Shown: positions 26,411-34,908 of the stretch, one piece after another
How positions within the stretch are numbered: the stretch's first letter is position 1
Layout: every line of letters starts with the position of its first letter
Assembly (NCBI RefSeq): GCF_023227905.1
Contig: NZ_JALOCF010000021.1
Location: forward strand, 1-61,013
DNA length: 61,013 nucleotides
Direction of reading: 5' to 3'
Origin: Methylobacter sp.
GTDB taxonomy: Bacteria > Pseudomonadota > Gammaproteobacteria > Methylococcales > Methylomonadaceae
Position numbers and translations under genes: made by a program
The notes under the pieces: model-generated
What the model saw: only the letters and a program-made list of their open reading frames with translations
Databases searched by the model: none
What the model was told of the DNA's origin: nothing

Positions 26411-26686
26411 CTAGGTTTTGTTGTTGCGAACTAAATTGTAGATTTTGAAGCTTAGTATCGACGCAGCCAACAGCAGCGTTATCGAGTTTGCAATGATGAT
26501 GGCCATATCGCCGAGATGAATGCCGTAAATCAGCCAGCACAACACGCCCAAGGTAAAGGTGCTGTACATGCCCAGGGAAAGAGATTCGGTATCCCTGGTT
26601 TTTATTGTCAATACGGCCTGCGGCACGAATGAACCTGTGGTCAGTGTTGCGGCTAAATAGCCGATAATTTCAGGAGTGAATATCAT
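26411..26686 (-). CDS. SemiSWEET family sugar transporter
   Basis: The 91-residue protein has three hydrophobic segments and the PQ-loop type motif GSFVPQAVLTIKTRDTESLS, followed by MYSTFTLGVLCWLIYG. This is the bacterial SemiSWEET (MtN3/saliva) half-transporter, which dimerises to move small sugars. Substrate is unknown. It is convergent with the VOC gene. Confidence 0.88.
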   Translation of the reverse strand: MIFTPEIIGYLAATLTTGSFVPQAVLTIKTRDTESLSLGMYSTFTLGVLCWLIYGIHLGDMAIIIANSITLLLAASILSFKIYNLVRNNKT

Positions 26687-26707
26687 AACTATTTGGGCGT
26701 AACGCCA

Positions 26708-26923
26708 CTATTTTCCCGCCGCAGATTTCTTTAGCTTTTTCAGTACGCTTTGACCGATAGCGTTGGCAAAATCCTCAATATTTTCATACTCCTGCTCTTG
26801 GGCAAAATTCACTACCGCCATGACCAACTTTTTAGTTTCGGCTATTTCTTTGTGTGTTCGACCGCAGCCTTCACAGTGAGTTCCTTCGTAAGTACATTTA
26901 TCAACGCATGGACTGAATTTCAT
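26708..26923 (-). CDS. DUF1289 family Cys-rich small protein
   Basis: The 71-residue protein has four Cys in the pattern PCVDKC ... HCEGCGRT, the DUF1289 signature, followed by a helical, Lys-rich C-terminus. The Cys set suggests metal or Fe-S binding, but no function is established. It lies 21 nt before the SemiSWEET gene on the same strand. Confidence 0.82.
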   Translation of the reverse strand: MKFSPCVDKCTYEGTHCEGCGRTHKEIAETKKLVMAVVNFAQEQEYENIEDFANAIGQSVLKKLKKSAAGK

Positions 26924-27079
26924 GATATTTCCTCTAATGTTATAGCCTGTTCATAACGATAAATAAGCAGGCAAACTAAAATAAGCTACCCACTTTGAAT
27001 ATTTCAGGAATTTTACCACACCGAAAATAAGCAGTTACATCCCTTATCAATAATCACGCCCGGCTATAAATCTTCTATC

Positions 27080-28759
27080 TCAGTTTGATCCGTTGATGCT
27101 CAACATGGTATTGTCAAAATCAATTTCGCCCTCAACGATTCTAAAAACACCTTTGCCACGTTCTTCATTATTTTTCCAAATAGAATTTCCAATCTGGATT
27201 TCGGCACCGCAATGGACGGCTTCTTCCGCAATCACTTGAACGTGCTCGGCAAGGGTTATTTCCGACAGCAAATGGATGCGATCGGCATGAAGCTGAGCGC
27301 GGTCAACTTCGAGTTTTTCCCGGGTGTGAAAGAGCTTATTCAGTAAACCATTCTTGTCCTTTTCGGGATGCATTGAAATAAAAGCAATAATTTTTCTGAT
27401 GTCCCCCTGCTCTTTTTCGTTCGCATCAATCTTGAGCTTAAACTTGTCTATCTTCGCCTGAAGGTAAGGGTTGAAACCCGCCCTGACCTTGGTTACAAAG
27501 CCGGCGCTTGAACCAATTATCGCTGTTTTTACCAAAGCGGGTGCACAGGTAATGCCGCCGATAATACGGCCTTTTTTCCCGCCTGATTTCCCCACCAAGA
27601 TCCGATTAAGAGCGGTCAAATGGTTATGCATGGAGAATTCTTCAATGATGATATCGATGCCCGCATTCATAGAGACATTTTCGGCAAAACGCGCACTGAT
27701 TGAACCTTTGCTGATAATTTTCGCGTTAAAGATGAGATCTTCGCTTGGATCGCCGCTCTGTTCACTATGGCCGATTACACCGCCTTTTATAACGACATTC
27801 CCACCCGCTTCAATTTCTGCCGCTTCGACGGTACCTCCCACGAACACATCTCCCGTCACGTGAATTTTCATCCCTTCCTTGACGTCGCCTTTAATATTGA
27901 TAGTGCCATCGAAGCGCATATTGCCGGTTGAAATATCCACCTGCGGTAGAGCAATAGTAGGTTCCACCACAACACCATTAGGAACCAACTTTGGCTGACC
28001 AGCGATAGCTGCCAACAGCAGACTGTTATTATCAGGATCAAGCTCGTCATCCGAATCCAACTCTACACCTTGCAACCCCGAGGCAAACGGTATGTCCTGT
28101 CCGGGTTGAGGCATAACTACTTGTCCGGTAATGTCCCAGCCTTTTTCGCCCTCGGTGGGCGGAGTACGGCACATCAACGGATCGCCAGGCTTTACGACAA
28201 TCAGCTGCCCAAGATCGCGGTAATTGACGATACCGCGCTCGTCTATTCGGGGTTTCCGTTCTCTTATTTGCGGTATCAGACTCTGAAACCGTGCGTCAAT
28301 GCCACGTACAGGCTGCGCTCCTTGGGCGATGACACGTTCTGTGGCGTAGCCTTCTTTTAAGGCGGCCTCGATTTCATTCTTTATGATGCCCTTGACTACC
28401 CCTTTTTCCTGTAAAGCTTGCTGAATTTGAAGCAGACCGACTGGAGTTCCGCCATAGGGAGGGATTAAAGTAAGCTTGGCGGCCATTTTATCGTCATCGA
28501 TTTTAAGTATACATATACCATCTCTGCGCTCACCGATTTCCAGCACAAAGCCTTCAGTAGCCTCGCTATACTTTTTTATCAAATCCGGGAGGGAGTTTTC
28601 ATACAGAAACAGGCTGGACAAACCTTGTTCAGCCAGTGCATCTTTGATTATTGCTTTATCTAGCGGAGGTTTGCACTCGCACGCTTCAAATATTGCAAGC
28701 AACTTGCCGTCATCGACAAGCTTAAATGTCAGAACATCTGTAGGCGACTCATCATTCAC
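27080..28759 (-). CDS. DUF342 (FapA family) protein
   Basis: The 559-residue protein matches the DUF342/FapA family: an N-terminal variable part, then VKPGDPLMCRTPPTEGEKGWDITG (shown around residue 190), followed by a repetitive beta-helix-like stretch (INIKGDVKEGMKIHVTGDVFV, GGTVEAAEIEAGGNVVIKGG) and a C-terminal coiled coil. The central part resembles the C-terminus of MinC. Family members occur near flagellar, chemotaxis and polysaccharide genes, with no fixed function. AAGGAG lies upstream of the start on the minus strand. Confidence 0.82.
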   Translation of the reverse strand: MNDESPTDVLTFKLVDDGKLLAIFEACECKPPLDKAIIKDALAEQGLSSLFLYENSLPDLIKKYSEATEGFVLEIGERRDGICILKIDDDKMAAKLTLIPPYGGTPVGLLQIQQALQEKGVVKGIIKNEIEAALKEGYATERVIAQGAQPVRGIDARFQSLIPQIRERKPRIDERGIVNYRDLGQLIVVKPGDPLMCRTPPTEGEKGWDITGQVVMPQPGQDIPFASGLQGVELDSDDELDPDNNSLLLAAIAGQPKLVPNGVVVEPTIALPQVDISTGNMRFDGTINIKGDVKEGMKIHVTGDVFVGGTVEAAEIEAGGNVVIKGGVIGHSEQSGDPSEDLIFNAKIISKGSISARFAENVSMNAGIDIIIEEFSMHNHLTALNRILVGKSGGKKGRIIGGITCAPALVKTAIIGSSAGFVTKVRAGFNPYLQAKIDKFKLKIDANEKEQGDIRKIIAFISMHPEKDKNGLLNKLFHTREKLEVDRAQLHADRIHLLSEITLAEHVQVIAEEAVHCGAEIQIGNSIWKNNEERGKGVFRIVEGEIDFDNTMLSINGSN

Positions 28760-29002
28760 AGCGTGCTCCTTGGAGAATTATTTCGGCCTTCAAGAATAAA
28801 GATATTAAGAAACCAGCCGTTTTTAATTATCTGATTATCAGCACCAATAAGAAGCGCTTTATGTTTAACTTAACCAAATACCCTAACTTTAAAGGTAGCA
28901 CACTATTAAAAAACCACATTTAATAGCAGAAAAGGCAAAGGATAAACTTGTCCGCAATATGCGGGGAGTCGATTGTGCGATGGGTATGATGGGCTTTTAT
29001 TC

Positions 29003-29041
29003 AAAAAAAAGTCCCAGAACACAAGGGTATGTGCTGGGACT
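29003..29041 (-). terminator. Minus-strand intrinsic terminator of a putative small gene
   Basis: On the minus strand, AGTCCCAGCACA pairs with an almost complementary TGTGTTCTGGGACT and continues into eight T residues (plus-strand coordinates 29003-29010). The hairpin is strong and has no known gene before it except the 27-codon ORF at 29047-29130. Confidence 0.8.
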
Positions 29042-29046
29042 AAAAG

Positions 29047-29130
29047 TCACCTGCTTGGTTGGCACTTTATTCCCTCCTTGGCAACATCTTGTTGAACTTT
29101 CTTAAAATCCATCTTCTCTTTTGGTGACAT
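29047..29130 (-). CDS. Possible 27-residue peptide or small RNA upstream of hisB
   Basis: The minus-strand ORF reads MSPKEKMDFKKVQQDVAKEG then IKCQPSR and ends 6 nt before a strong intrinsic terminator. The product would be hydrophilic and helical with one Cys. No good Shine-Dalgarno precedes its ATG. Inside it, an AAGGAGG (29073-29079) is 7 nt from a GTG at 29065 that would open a different 22-codon frame reaching into the terminator. It may be a short coding gene or a regulatory RNA. I do not recognise it. Confidence 0.35.
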   Translation of the reverse strand: MSPKEKMDFKKVQQDVAKEGIKCQPSR

Positions 29131-29306
29131 GGCTATTGTCTCAGAAAATAACCATAAAAAAAGCCAGCCAAAGCTGAATATGATGTACGCTCAAAATTAC
29201 ATATGCATCAAGGGCCGAGTAAGTTCGACAGTGCAAATAACAAACGCTGCAAAATCTTGCTTGGCATAGTAATATATTGCCAGTCTTTAATATAAGTAAT
29301 ACAAAC

Positions 29307-29900
29307 ATGGATCAACGTACAGCAGAAGTAGAGCGAAATACGCTTGAAACTCAAATTAAAATCAAAATTAACCTGGATGGTTCGGGTAAATCCTCGTTTT
29401 CAACCGGCGTACCTTTTCTTGAACACATGCTCGACCAGATTGCCAGACATGGCCTGATTGATATGGACATTGAAGCCAAGGGCGATTTGGATATTGATGA
29501 CCACCACACGGTTGAAGACATCGGCATTACCTTAGGCCAAGCGTTTGCCAAGGCCATGCAAGACAAAAAAGGCATTTACCGCTACGGCCATGCCTATGTG
29601 CCGTTGGATGAAGCCTTATCGCGGGTTGTGATTGATTTTTCCGGACGCCCCGGATTATTTTATGAAGTTAAATACCCAAAGGCCATGATCGGCAGTTTTG
29701 ACGTGGATTTGTTCCGCGAATTTTTCCAGGGCTTTGTCAATCATGCCGGAGTGAGTTTACATATCGACAATTTGAAAGGCGCAAATGCCCACCATGTTGC
29801 AGAAACCATCTTTAAAGCCATGGGCCGAGCCATACGCATGGCGATTACCGCCGACCCGCGTATGGCAGGCATGATGCCATCTACCAAGGGCACTCTTTAA
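29307..29900 (+). CDS. hisB: Imidazoleglycerol-phosphate dehydratase
   Basis: HisB dehydrates imidazole glycerol phosphate in histidine synthesis. The 197-residue monofunctional form lacks the phosphatase domain of enteric HisB. Metal-site motifs are FLEHMLDQIARHG, DDHHTVEDIGI and KGANAHHVAETIFKA. The frame opens at TTG 29277, but ATG 29307 gives the usual length. It is the first gene of hisBHAFIE. Confidence 0.97.
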   Translation: MDQRTAEVERNTLETQIKIKINLDGSGKSSFSTGVPFLEHMLDQIARHGLIDMDIEAKGDLDIDDHHTVEDIGITLGQAFAKAMQDKKGIYRYGHAYVPLDEALSRVVIDFSGRPGLFYEVKYPKAMIGSFDVDLFREFFQGFVNHAGVSLHIDNLKGANAHHVAETIFKAMGRAIRMAITADPRMAGMMPSTKGTL

Positions 29901-29926
29901 CCTCTAACTTTTAGCCTGTATTTCTT

Positions 29927-30571
29927 ATGTCTTCTGTCGCTGTAATTGATTATGGAATGGGCAACCTGCACTCCATCGTAAAGGCCCTGCAACATGCAGC
30001 GCCTGAAGTCGATGTTGCGTGCGTGTCCGATGCCGACTCTATCCTCCGTGCTGACCGGGTGGTTTTTCCCGGTGTCGGTGCAATACGGGATTGTATGCAG
30101 GCACTCAATCAATCGGGCTTATCCGATGTTATCCAGCAGGTTGCCAAAAGCAAACCTTTGCTGGGAATTTGCTTAGGCATGCAGGCTTTATTGACCGATA
30201 GCGAAGAAAACGGCGGTATAAAATGCCTGGACGTTTTTCCCGGGCACGTTGCACATTTCCCTGAATCGCTAAAAGACAGCGACGGCAATTCGCTCAAAAT
30301 TCCGCACATGGGCTGGAATCAGGTCCATCAACTGCAACACCATCCGTTATGGGAAAATATCCCCCAAGACAGCCGCTTTTATTTTGTTCATAGTTATTAT
30401 GCGCAGCCGGATGATGCAGCGATAATGGCGGCGACTACACAATACCCGAATGCATTTACCTGCGCTTTGGCACAAGACAATATCTTTGCCGTACAATTTC
30501 ACCCCGAAAAAAGCCAGGCCGTCGGCTTGCAGCTACTGAAAAATTTCATGCATTGGGATGGACAAGCGTAA
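29927..30571 (+). CDS. hisH: Imidazole glycerol phosphate synthase, glutaminase subunit HisH
   Basis: The 214-residue class I glutamine amidotransferase has the nucleophile Cys in LLGICLGMQALL and the His-Glu pair in AVQFHPEKSQ. It supplies ammonia to HisF for closure of the imidazole ring. It lies 26 nt after hisB. Confidence 0.97.
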   Translation: MSSVAVIDYGMGNLHSIVKALQHAAPEVDVACVSDADSILRADRVVFPGVGAIRDCMQALNQSGLSDVIQQVAKSKPLLGICLGMQALLTDSEENGGIKCLDVFPGHVAHFPESLKDSDGNSLKIPHMGWNQVHQLQHHPLWENIPQDSRFYFVHSYYAQPDDAAIMAATTQYPNAFTCALAQDNIFAVQFHPEKSQAVGLQLLKNFMHWDGQA

Positions 30572-30663
30572 GAATGGATTCAATTGTGCCTTCTAGGTAT
30601 TTCGTCTTTGGGCGGACAATCCGCCTCTATAATAATTACATGCCGTTGAGGATTTTATAAGTT

Positions 30664-31398
30664 ATGTTGCTAATACCTGCAATCGATTTGAAAGAGGGAA
30701 AATGTGTTCGTTTGCGTCAGGGACGAATGGATGATGATACGGTTTTTTCCGATGACCCGGTCGCCGTAGCCGGCAAGTGGGTTGCCGCCGGCGCAAAAAG
30801 AATTCATTTGGTAGACCTGGATGGCGCGTTTGCCGGAAAACCAAGAAATGCCGATGTGATTCATGCCATCGTCGAAGCCTACCCCAATGTACCGGTACAG
30901 ATAGGCGGCGGTATTCGCGATGAAGAAACCATTCAGGCTTATCTTAACGCTGGCGTCGAATACGTCATTATCGGCACCAAGGCCGTTAATGAACCGCATT
31001 TTGTCAGGGATATGGCGCTGGAATATCCACGCCGCATCATCGTCGGACTGGATGCAAAAGACGGCAAAGTGGCTATTGACGGCTGGTCCAAATTATCCAA
31101 ACACGACGTAATCGACATGGCTCAACATTTTGAGGAATACGGCGTAGAAGCCATTATCTACACCGATATTTCCAGAGACGGCATGATGTCTGGAGTTAAT
31201 GTCGAAGCGACAGCCAGATTGGCGCGCGCGATCCGCATTCCCGTTATCGCTTCCGGCGGCATTACCAATATGGATGACATCAAAGCCTTGGGCGCTGCCG
31301 CAGGCGACGGTATTATGGGCGCCATTACCGGACGGGCCATTTACGAAGGCACGCTGGATTTTGAAGCGGCCGAAAAATTAGCGGAATCATTCGAATAA
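30664..31398 (+). CDS. hisA: ProFAR isomerase HisA
   Basis: The 244-residue TIM-barrel enzyme begins MLLIPAIDLKEGKCVRLRQG and has VQIGGGIRDEETI, YTDISRDGMMSGVN and VIASGGITNMDD, typical HisA phosphate-binding repeats. It isomerises ProFAR to PRFAR, the HisF-HisH substrate. Confidence 0.97.
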   Translation: MLLIPAIDLKEGKCVRLRQGRMDDDTVFSDDPVAVAGKWVAAGAKRIHLVDLDGAFAGKPRNADVIHAIVEAYPNVPVQIGGGIRDEETIQAYLNAGVEYVIIGTKAVNEPHFVRDMALEYPRRIIVGLDAKDGKVAIDGWSKLSKHDVIDMAQHFEEYGVEAIIYTDISRDGMMSGVNVEATARLARAIRIPVIASGGITNMDDIKALGAAAGDGIMGAITGRAIYEGTLDFEAAEKLAESFE

Positions 31399-31400
31399 CC

Positions 31401-32174
31401 ATGAGCTTAGCCAAACGCATTATCCCCTGTTTGGATGTCGATAATGGCCGCGTCGTTAAAGGCGTAAAATTTGTCGATATCCGCGATGCCGGCGATCCCG
31501 TAGAAATTGCCCGACGTTATGATCGCGAAGGCGCTGACGAAATCACTTTTCTGGATATTACCGCCACGCACGATAACAGGGACACCATTGTCCATGTCGT
31601 TGAGCAGGTGGCCGGCGAAGTCTTTATTCCGCTGACGGTCGGCGGCGGTATCCGGACTTTGGAAGACATACGCCGTATGCTTAACGCGGGGGCCGATAAA
31701 GTCGGCATTAACAGCGCCGCGGTTGCAAATCCGGAATTTGTCCGTGACGCAGCTGAGCGTTTCGGCTCGCAATGCATCGTAGTAGCCATAGACGCTAAAA
31801 AAGTCAGCCAGCCAGGCGAAGCCAATCGATGGGAAATTTTTACGCACGGCGGGCGTAAACCCACCGGCATTGATGCCATTGCATGGGCAAAGAAAATGGT
31901 CGGCTATGGTGCCGGGGAAATCCTGTTAACCAGCATGGATCGGGACGGAACCCGTGAAGGTTTTGATTTGCCGCTAACCCGCGCTATCAGCGAGGCGGTG
32001 ACGGTACCAGTCATTGCATCCGGCGGCGTTGGCAATTTGGATCATTTGGCCGATGGTATTCTTGAAGGCAAGGCTGATGCGGTATTGGCCGCCAGCATTT
32101 TCCACTTTGCCGAATACACCATTGAACAGGCCAAACAGCGCATGGCCTCGCGCGGCATAGAGGTACGCCTGTGA
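31401..32174 (+). CDS. hisF: Imidazole glycerol phosphate synthase, cyclase subunit HisF
   Basis: The 257-residue TIM barrel starts MSLAKRIIPCLDVDNGRVVK, has EITFLDITATHD, VGGGIRTLEDI and TSMDRDGTREGFD with the catalytic Asp residues. It follows hisA by 2 nt and overlaps hisI by 4 nt. Confidence 0.97.
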   Translation: MSLAKRIIPCLDVDNGRVVKGVKFVDIRDAGDPVEIARRYDREGADEITFLDITATHDNRDTIVHVVEQVAGEVFIPLTVGGGIRTLEDIRRMLNAGADKVGINSAAVANPEFVRDAAERFGSQCIVVAIDAKKVSQPGEANRWEIFTHGGRKPTGIDAIAWAKKMVGYGAGEILLTSMDRDGTREGFDLPLTRAISEAVTVPVIASGGVGNLDHLADGILEGKADAVLAASIFHFAEYTIEQAKQRMASRGIEVRL

Positions 32175-32563
32175 ACGCCTCCTGGCTGGACGAGATCCGC
32201 TGGACCGGCGACGGCTTGGTGCCGGTTATCGCTCAACAAGCGGAAACCGGAAAAATATTAATGTTCGCCTGGATGAATCGCGAGTCATTGGCTTTAACCG
32301 TTGCAGAAGGTTATGCGGTTTACTGGTCAAGGTCACGCGGAAAGTTATGGCGCAAAGGCGAAGAATCCGGGCACAGGCAGAAAGTGCTAGGTATCGCTCT
32401 GGATTGCGATGAGGACGTCATTTTGCTTAAAATTGAACAAGAAGGCGGCATTGCCTGCCATACCGGCCGGGAAAGCTGTTTTTATCGCAGCCTGGTTGAT
32501 GGTCAATGGCAAAGCGTAGAACCGGTTTTAAAAGATCCTGAAGCTATTTATAGAAAATCATGA
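32171..32563 (+). CDS. hisI: Phosphoribosyl-AMP cyclohydrolase
   Basis: This 130-residue zinc enzyme opens the purine ring of PR-AMP. Motifs are MFAWMNRESLALT, YWSRSRGKLWRKGEESGH and the Cys ligands in DCDEDVILL and ACHTGRESCFYR. It is a separate polypeptide from HisE, unlike enteric HisIE. It overlaps hisF and hisE by 4 nt each. Confidence 0.96.
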   Translation: MNASWLDEIRWTGDGLVPVIAQQAETGKILMFAWMNRESLALTVAEGYAVYWSRSRGKLWRKGEESGHRQKVLGIALDCDEDVILLKIEQEGGIACHTGRESCFYRSLVDGQWQSVEPVLKDPEAIYRKS

Positions 32564-32877
32564 GCGATGTATTACAACAGCTGGCACAAATTCTGGAACA
32601 GCGTAAACTGGAATCTGCCGATAAATCTTATGTCGCCAGTCTGTATGCCAAGGGACTGGACAGCATACTGAAAAAGATCGGCGAAGAAGCCACAGAAACC
32701 GTTATTGCCGCCAAAGACGGCGATAAAAAACAGATTATTTATGAAACCGCCGATTTGTGGTTTCATTGCATGGTGTTGCTGGCCGATCAGGGACTGGGAC
32801 CGGATGATGTATTGCAGGAACTGCAACGTCGTTTCGGTTTGTCCGGCCTTGAAGAAAAGGCGCAACGTAACAAATAA
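32560..32877 (+). CDS. hisE: Phosphoribosyl-ATP pyrophosphatase
   Basis: The 105-residue MazG-like enzyme has YVASLYAKGLDSILKKIGEE and the acidic EATETVIAAKD and YETADLWFHCMVLLAD motifs of HisE. It hydrolyses PR-ATP to PR-AMP. It is followed 36 nt later by tatA, the same junction as in pseudomonads. Confidence 0.96.
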   Translation: MSDVLQQLAQILEQRKLESADKSYVASLYAKGLDSILKKIGEEATETVIAAKDGDKKQIIYETADLWFHCMVLLADQGLGPDDVLQELQRRFGLSGLEEKAQRNK

Positions 32878-32913
32878 TGACTTTGCTTGGCAAGGTCTCC
32901 ATTGGAGTTAGAA

Positions 32914-33126
32914 ATGGGTCTTAGCGTTACTCACTTATTAGTTGTATTAGCCATCGTCATTGTTGTATTCGGCACCAAGCGTCTACGCAATATAGGTTCC
33001 GATCTGGGCGGAGCCATCAAAGGCTTTCGCACAGCCATGAAGGAAGGCGAAGAAGACAAGCCCGCCGAAGATAAAAGTGAAACCATCGAAGGCGAAGTCA
33101 CTTCCAAAAAAGACGATAAAGATTAA
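32914..33126 (+). CDS. tatA: Twin-arginine translocase subunit TatA
   Basis: The 70-residue protein has one N-terminal membrane helix (MGLSVTHLLVVLAIVIVVFG), the TatA hinge FGTKRLRNIGSDLG, an amphipathic helix (AIKGFRTAMKEGEED) and an acidic tail. It forms the protein-conducting oligomer. The frame is open from TTG 32887, but ATG 32914, preceded by GGAG, gives the correct start. Confidence 0.95.
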   Translation: MGLSVTHLLVVLAIVIVVFGTKRLRNIGSDLGGAIKGFRTAMKEGEEDKPAEDKSETIEGEVTSKKDDKD

Positions 33127-33131
33127 CACCT

Positions 33132-33494
33132 ATGTTTGATGTAGGATTCTCGGAACTTTGCCTGATCGGCCTGGTCAGCTTATTGGTGATAGGTCCTGAA
33201 AGATTGCCCAAAGTAGCTAGGGTTGTCGGGTTCTGGCTAGGCAAGACGCGCCATATGGTGGCTTCCGTCAAGGAAGAAATCAAGATGGAACTGCATGCCG
33301 AAGAAATGCGCCAGATATTTAAAGAGCAGTCCGGCTTGCCGGAAGTTCAGCAAATAATGGATGAAACCTCTAACACCCTGAAATCCACGATTTCAGAGGC
33401 GCAGGACAATCTGGATACAAGGGCGGTTACCGACCCAGAACAACATAAGGAGTCGTTACCGACATCCAAAGCCGAACAGCATGAGCCAAAATAA
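33132..33494 (+). CDS. tatB: Sec-independent translocase subunit TatB
   Basis: The 120-residue protein begins MFDVGFSELCLIGLVSLLVI with the TatB hinge GPERLPKVARVVG, then a long amphipathic helix. It binds twin-arginine substrates together with TatC. It overlaps tatC by 14 nt. Confidence 0.95.
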   Translation: MFDVGFSELCLIGLVSLLVIGPERLPKVARVVGFWLGKTRHMVASVKEEIKMELHAEEMRQIFKEQSGLPEVQQIMDETSNTLKSTISEAQDNLDTRAVTDPEQHKESLPTSKAEQHEPK

Positions 33495-34293
33495 CTTTGA
33501 CGGAGGCGGAGAACTGCCTTTTATCAGCCACCTCATTGAATTGCGCAACCGGTTGCTGCGTATAGTTTTTTTCGTATTAGCGGTATTTTTGGGGTTGGCT
33601 TTCTACGCTAACGAAATTTACACCCTGCTAGCCGAACCCTTGCTAAAGTACATGCCTAAAAATAGCACGATGATCGCTATTGATGTGGCCTCCCCTTTTT
33701 TCACGCCGTTTAAATTGGCGCTACTACTCTCGATTTTTATTTCCGTTCCCTTTATTCTTTACCAGTTCTGGGCATTTGTAGCACCAGGCTTGTATAAACG
33801 GGAACGGCGGATGATTTTGCCGTTGCTGGTCGCCAGCACGCTACTGTTTTACATAGGCGTGGCTTTTGCCTACTTCGTGGTTTTCCCACTGGTTTTTAAA
33901 TTTTTGGCTGCCGCCGCACCCGATGGAGTAGCGGTAATGACCGATATTGCCAAGTATCTGGATTTTGTTTTAGCCATGTTTTTTGCGTTTGGCGTATGCT
34001 TTGAAGTGCCGATATTCACCATCGTATTGGTTTGGACCGGCATGGTAACTCCGGCTGATCTTGCCGACAAACGCCCTTATGTGGTCGTCGGCGCGTTTAT
34101 CGTAGGGGCCGTTTTAACCCCTCCCGATGCCCTCTCGCAAACCTTGTTGGCGGTGCCGATGTGGATGTTGTTCGAATTGGGATTGTTATGTTCAAAGCTT
34201 TTTGTGCCTAAGTCCGATAATGATTATCAAACACCCGATAATCTCAAAACGGAAGCCCGGCTGAATAAAATTGAACAGCAAGAAGATGAATAA
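33481..34293 (+). CDS. tatC: Sec-independent translocase subunit TatC
   Basis: The 270-residue protein has six membrane segments and TatC signatures: LPFISHLIELRNRLLR at the N-terminus, SPFFTPFKLAL, FVAPGLYKRERR and FGVCFEVPIF. It recognises the twin-arginine signal peptide. It ends the hisBHAFIE-tatABC gene string. No clear terminator follows directly. Confidence 0.96.
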   Translation: MSQNNFDGGGELPFISHLIELRNRLLRIVFFVLAVFLGLAFYANEIYTLLAEPLLKYMPKNSTMIAIDVASPFFTPFKLALLLSIFISVPFILYQFWAFVAPGLYKRERRMILPLLVASTLLFYIGVAFAYFVVFPLVFKFLAAAAPDGVAVMTDIAKYLDFVLAMFFAFGVCFEVPIFTIVLVWTGMVTPADLADKRPYVVVGAFIVGAVLTPPDALSQTLLAVPMWMLFELGLLCSKLFVPKSDNDYQTPDNLKTEARLNKIEQQEDE

Positions 34294-34633
34294 TTATCGC
34301 CCATGCGTTTGGACGGTCATCAGCATATTGATCAATAAATTATAAATTTCTTTACTCTGGCTTTATATATTGCTAGTAGCGCTATGTCAGCGTTGAGCGG
34401 GTAAATATCGCAGTTTATTTCTCCTCTCTGTACCACGGCATCCAGCCTCAATTCTTTAGCAGCGCGCGGCTTTTTTATACAATCTGCTGATGACAGTATC
34501 ATAAAAAAAACAGTACAATACCCCAAGTCAGAAAACAGATGTTGAGTTAAGGGATTCCTAAATTGTTAGGTTGTCCGGTTATCAATGTTGTAGTTCTGTG
34601 TTAACCGTAAGTTTTTATTTTAGGAGTTTCAAA
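34294..34633. other. 340-bp spacer between tatC and cspA, including the cspA leader
   Basis: The spacer is AT-rich. A minus-strand ORF of 64 codons (34332-34526) shows no recognisable family and is not called. The right part is probably a long 5' leader for the cold-shock gene, as is typical of cspA mRNAs; CGGTTA (34576-34581) and TAACCG (34602-34607) can pair within it. No convincing promoter was identified. Confidence 0.5.
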
Positions 34634-34837
34634 ATGGCAACAGGCACCGTAAAGTGGTTTAACAACACGAAAGGTTTTGGTTTTATTGCACCTGCTGATG
34701 GCGGCGAAGACGTTTTTGTTCATCATTCAGTTATTCAAGGCGAAGGATTTAAAACTCTGACTGAGGGCGACACAGTCTCTTTTGATATTGAATCAGGTCC
34801 AAAAGGCTTAACTGCGGTTAATGTTAGTTCCAAATAA
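34634..34837 (+). CDS. cspA: Cold-shock protein, CspA family
   Basis: The 67-residue single cold-shock domain reads MATGTVKWFNNTKGFGFIAP with RNP1 (KGFGFI) and RNP2 (DVFVHHSV). It is an RNA chaperone binding single-stranded nucleic acid. The frame opens at 34571, but ATG 34634 has TAGGAG 7 nt upstream. A strong terminator follows. Confidence 0.97.
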   Translation: MATGTVKWFNNTKGFGFIAPADGGEDVFVHHSVIQGEGFKTLTEGDTVSFDIESGPKGLTAVNVSSK

Positions 34838-34852
34838 GGAATAAGCAGCTTT

Positions 34853-34891
34853 AAAAAAGCCCTTGTGACAACTTCACAAGGGCTTTTTTTT
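34853..34891. terminator. Bidirectional terminator between cspA and TM2 gene
   Basis: AGCCCTTGTGA (34858-34868) pairs perfectly with TCACAAGGGCT (34874-34884) around a 5-nt loop. It is flanked by A6 on the left and T8 on the right, so it can end cspA on the plus strand and the convergent TM2-domain gene on the minus strand. Confidence 0.92.
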
Positions 34892-34908
34892 GTCTTGCTG
34901 TTTTTAAG

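Larger units (their letters stand above)
28760..29306. other. 547-bp intergenic region between FapA-like gene and hisB
   Basis: It is AT-rich. The left half (28760-28995) shows nothing recognisable beyond the FapA-like ribosome binding site. The middle holds a strong minus-strand intrinsic terminator (about 29003-29041) and, just upstream of it, a 27-codon minus-strand ORF. The right part (29131-29306) is the hisB leader, with no clear His-codon attenuator peptide. Confidence 0.6.

Noticed and set aside
29131..29306. Histidine attenuator leader peptide before hisB
   Set aside because: No short frame with a run of His codons followed by a plus-strand terminator was found. The terminator in the region points to the minus strand.
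34332..34526. 64-codon minus-strand ORF between tatC and cspA
   Set aside because: No convincing ribosome binding site and no recognised family. It overlaps the likely leader region of cspA.
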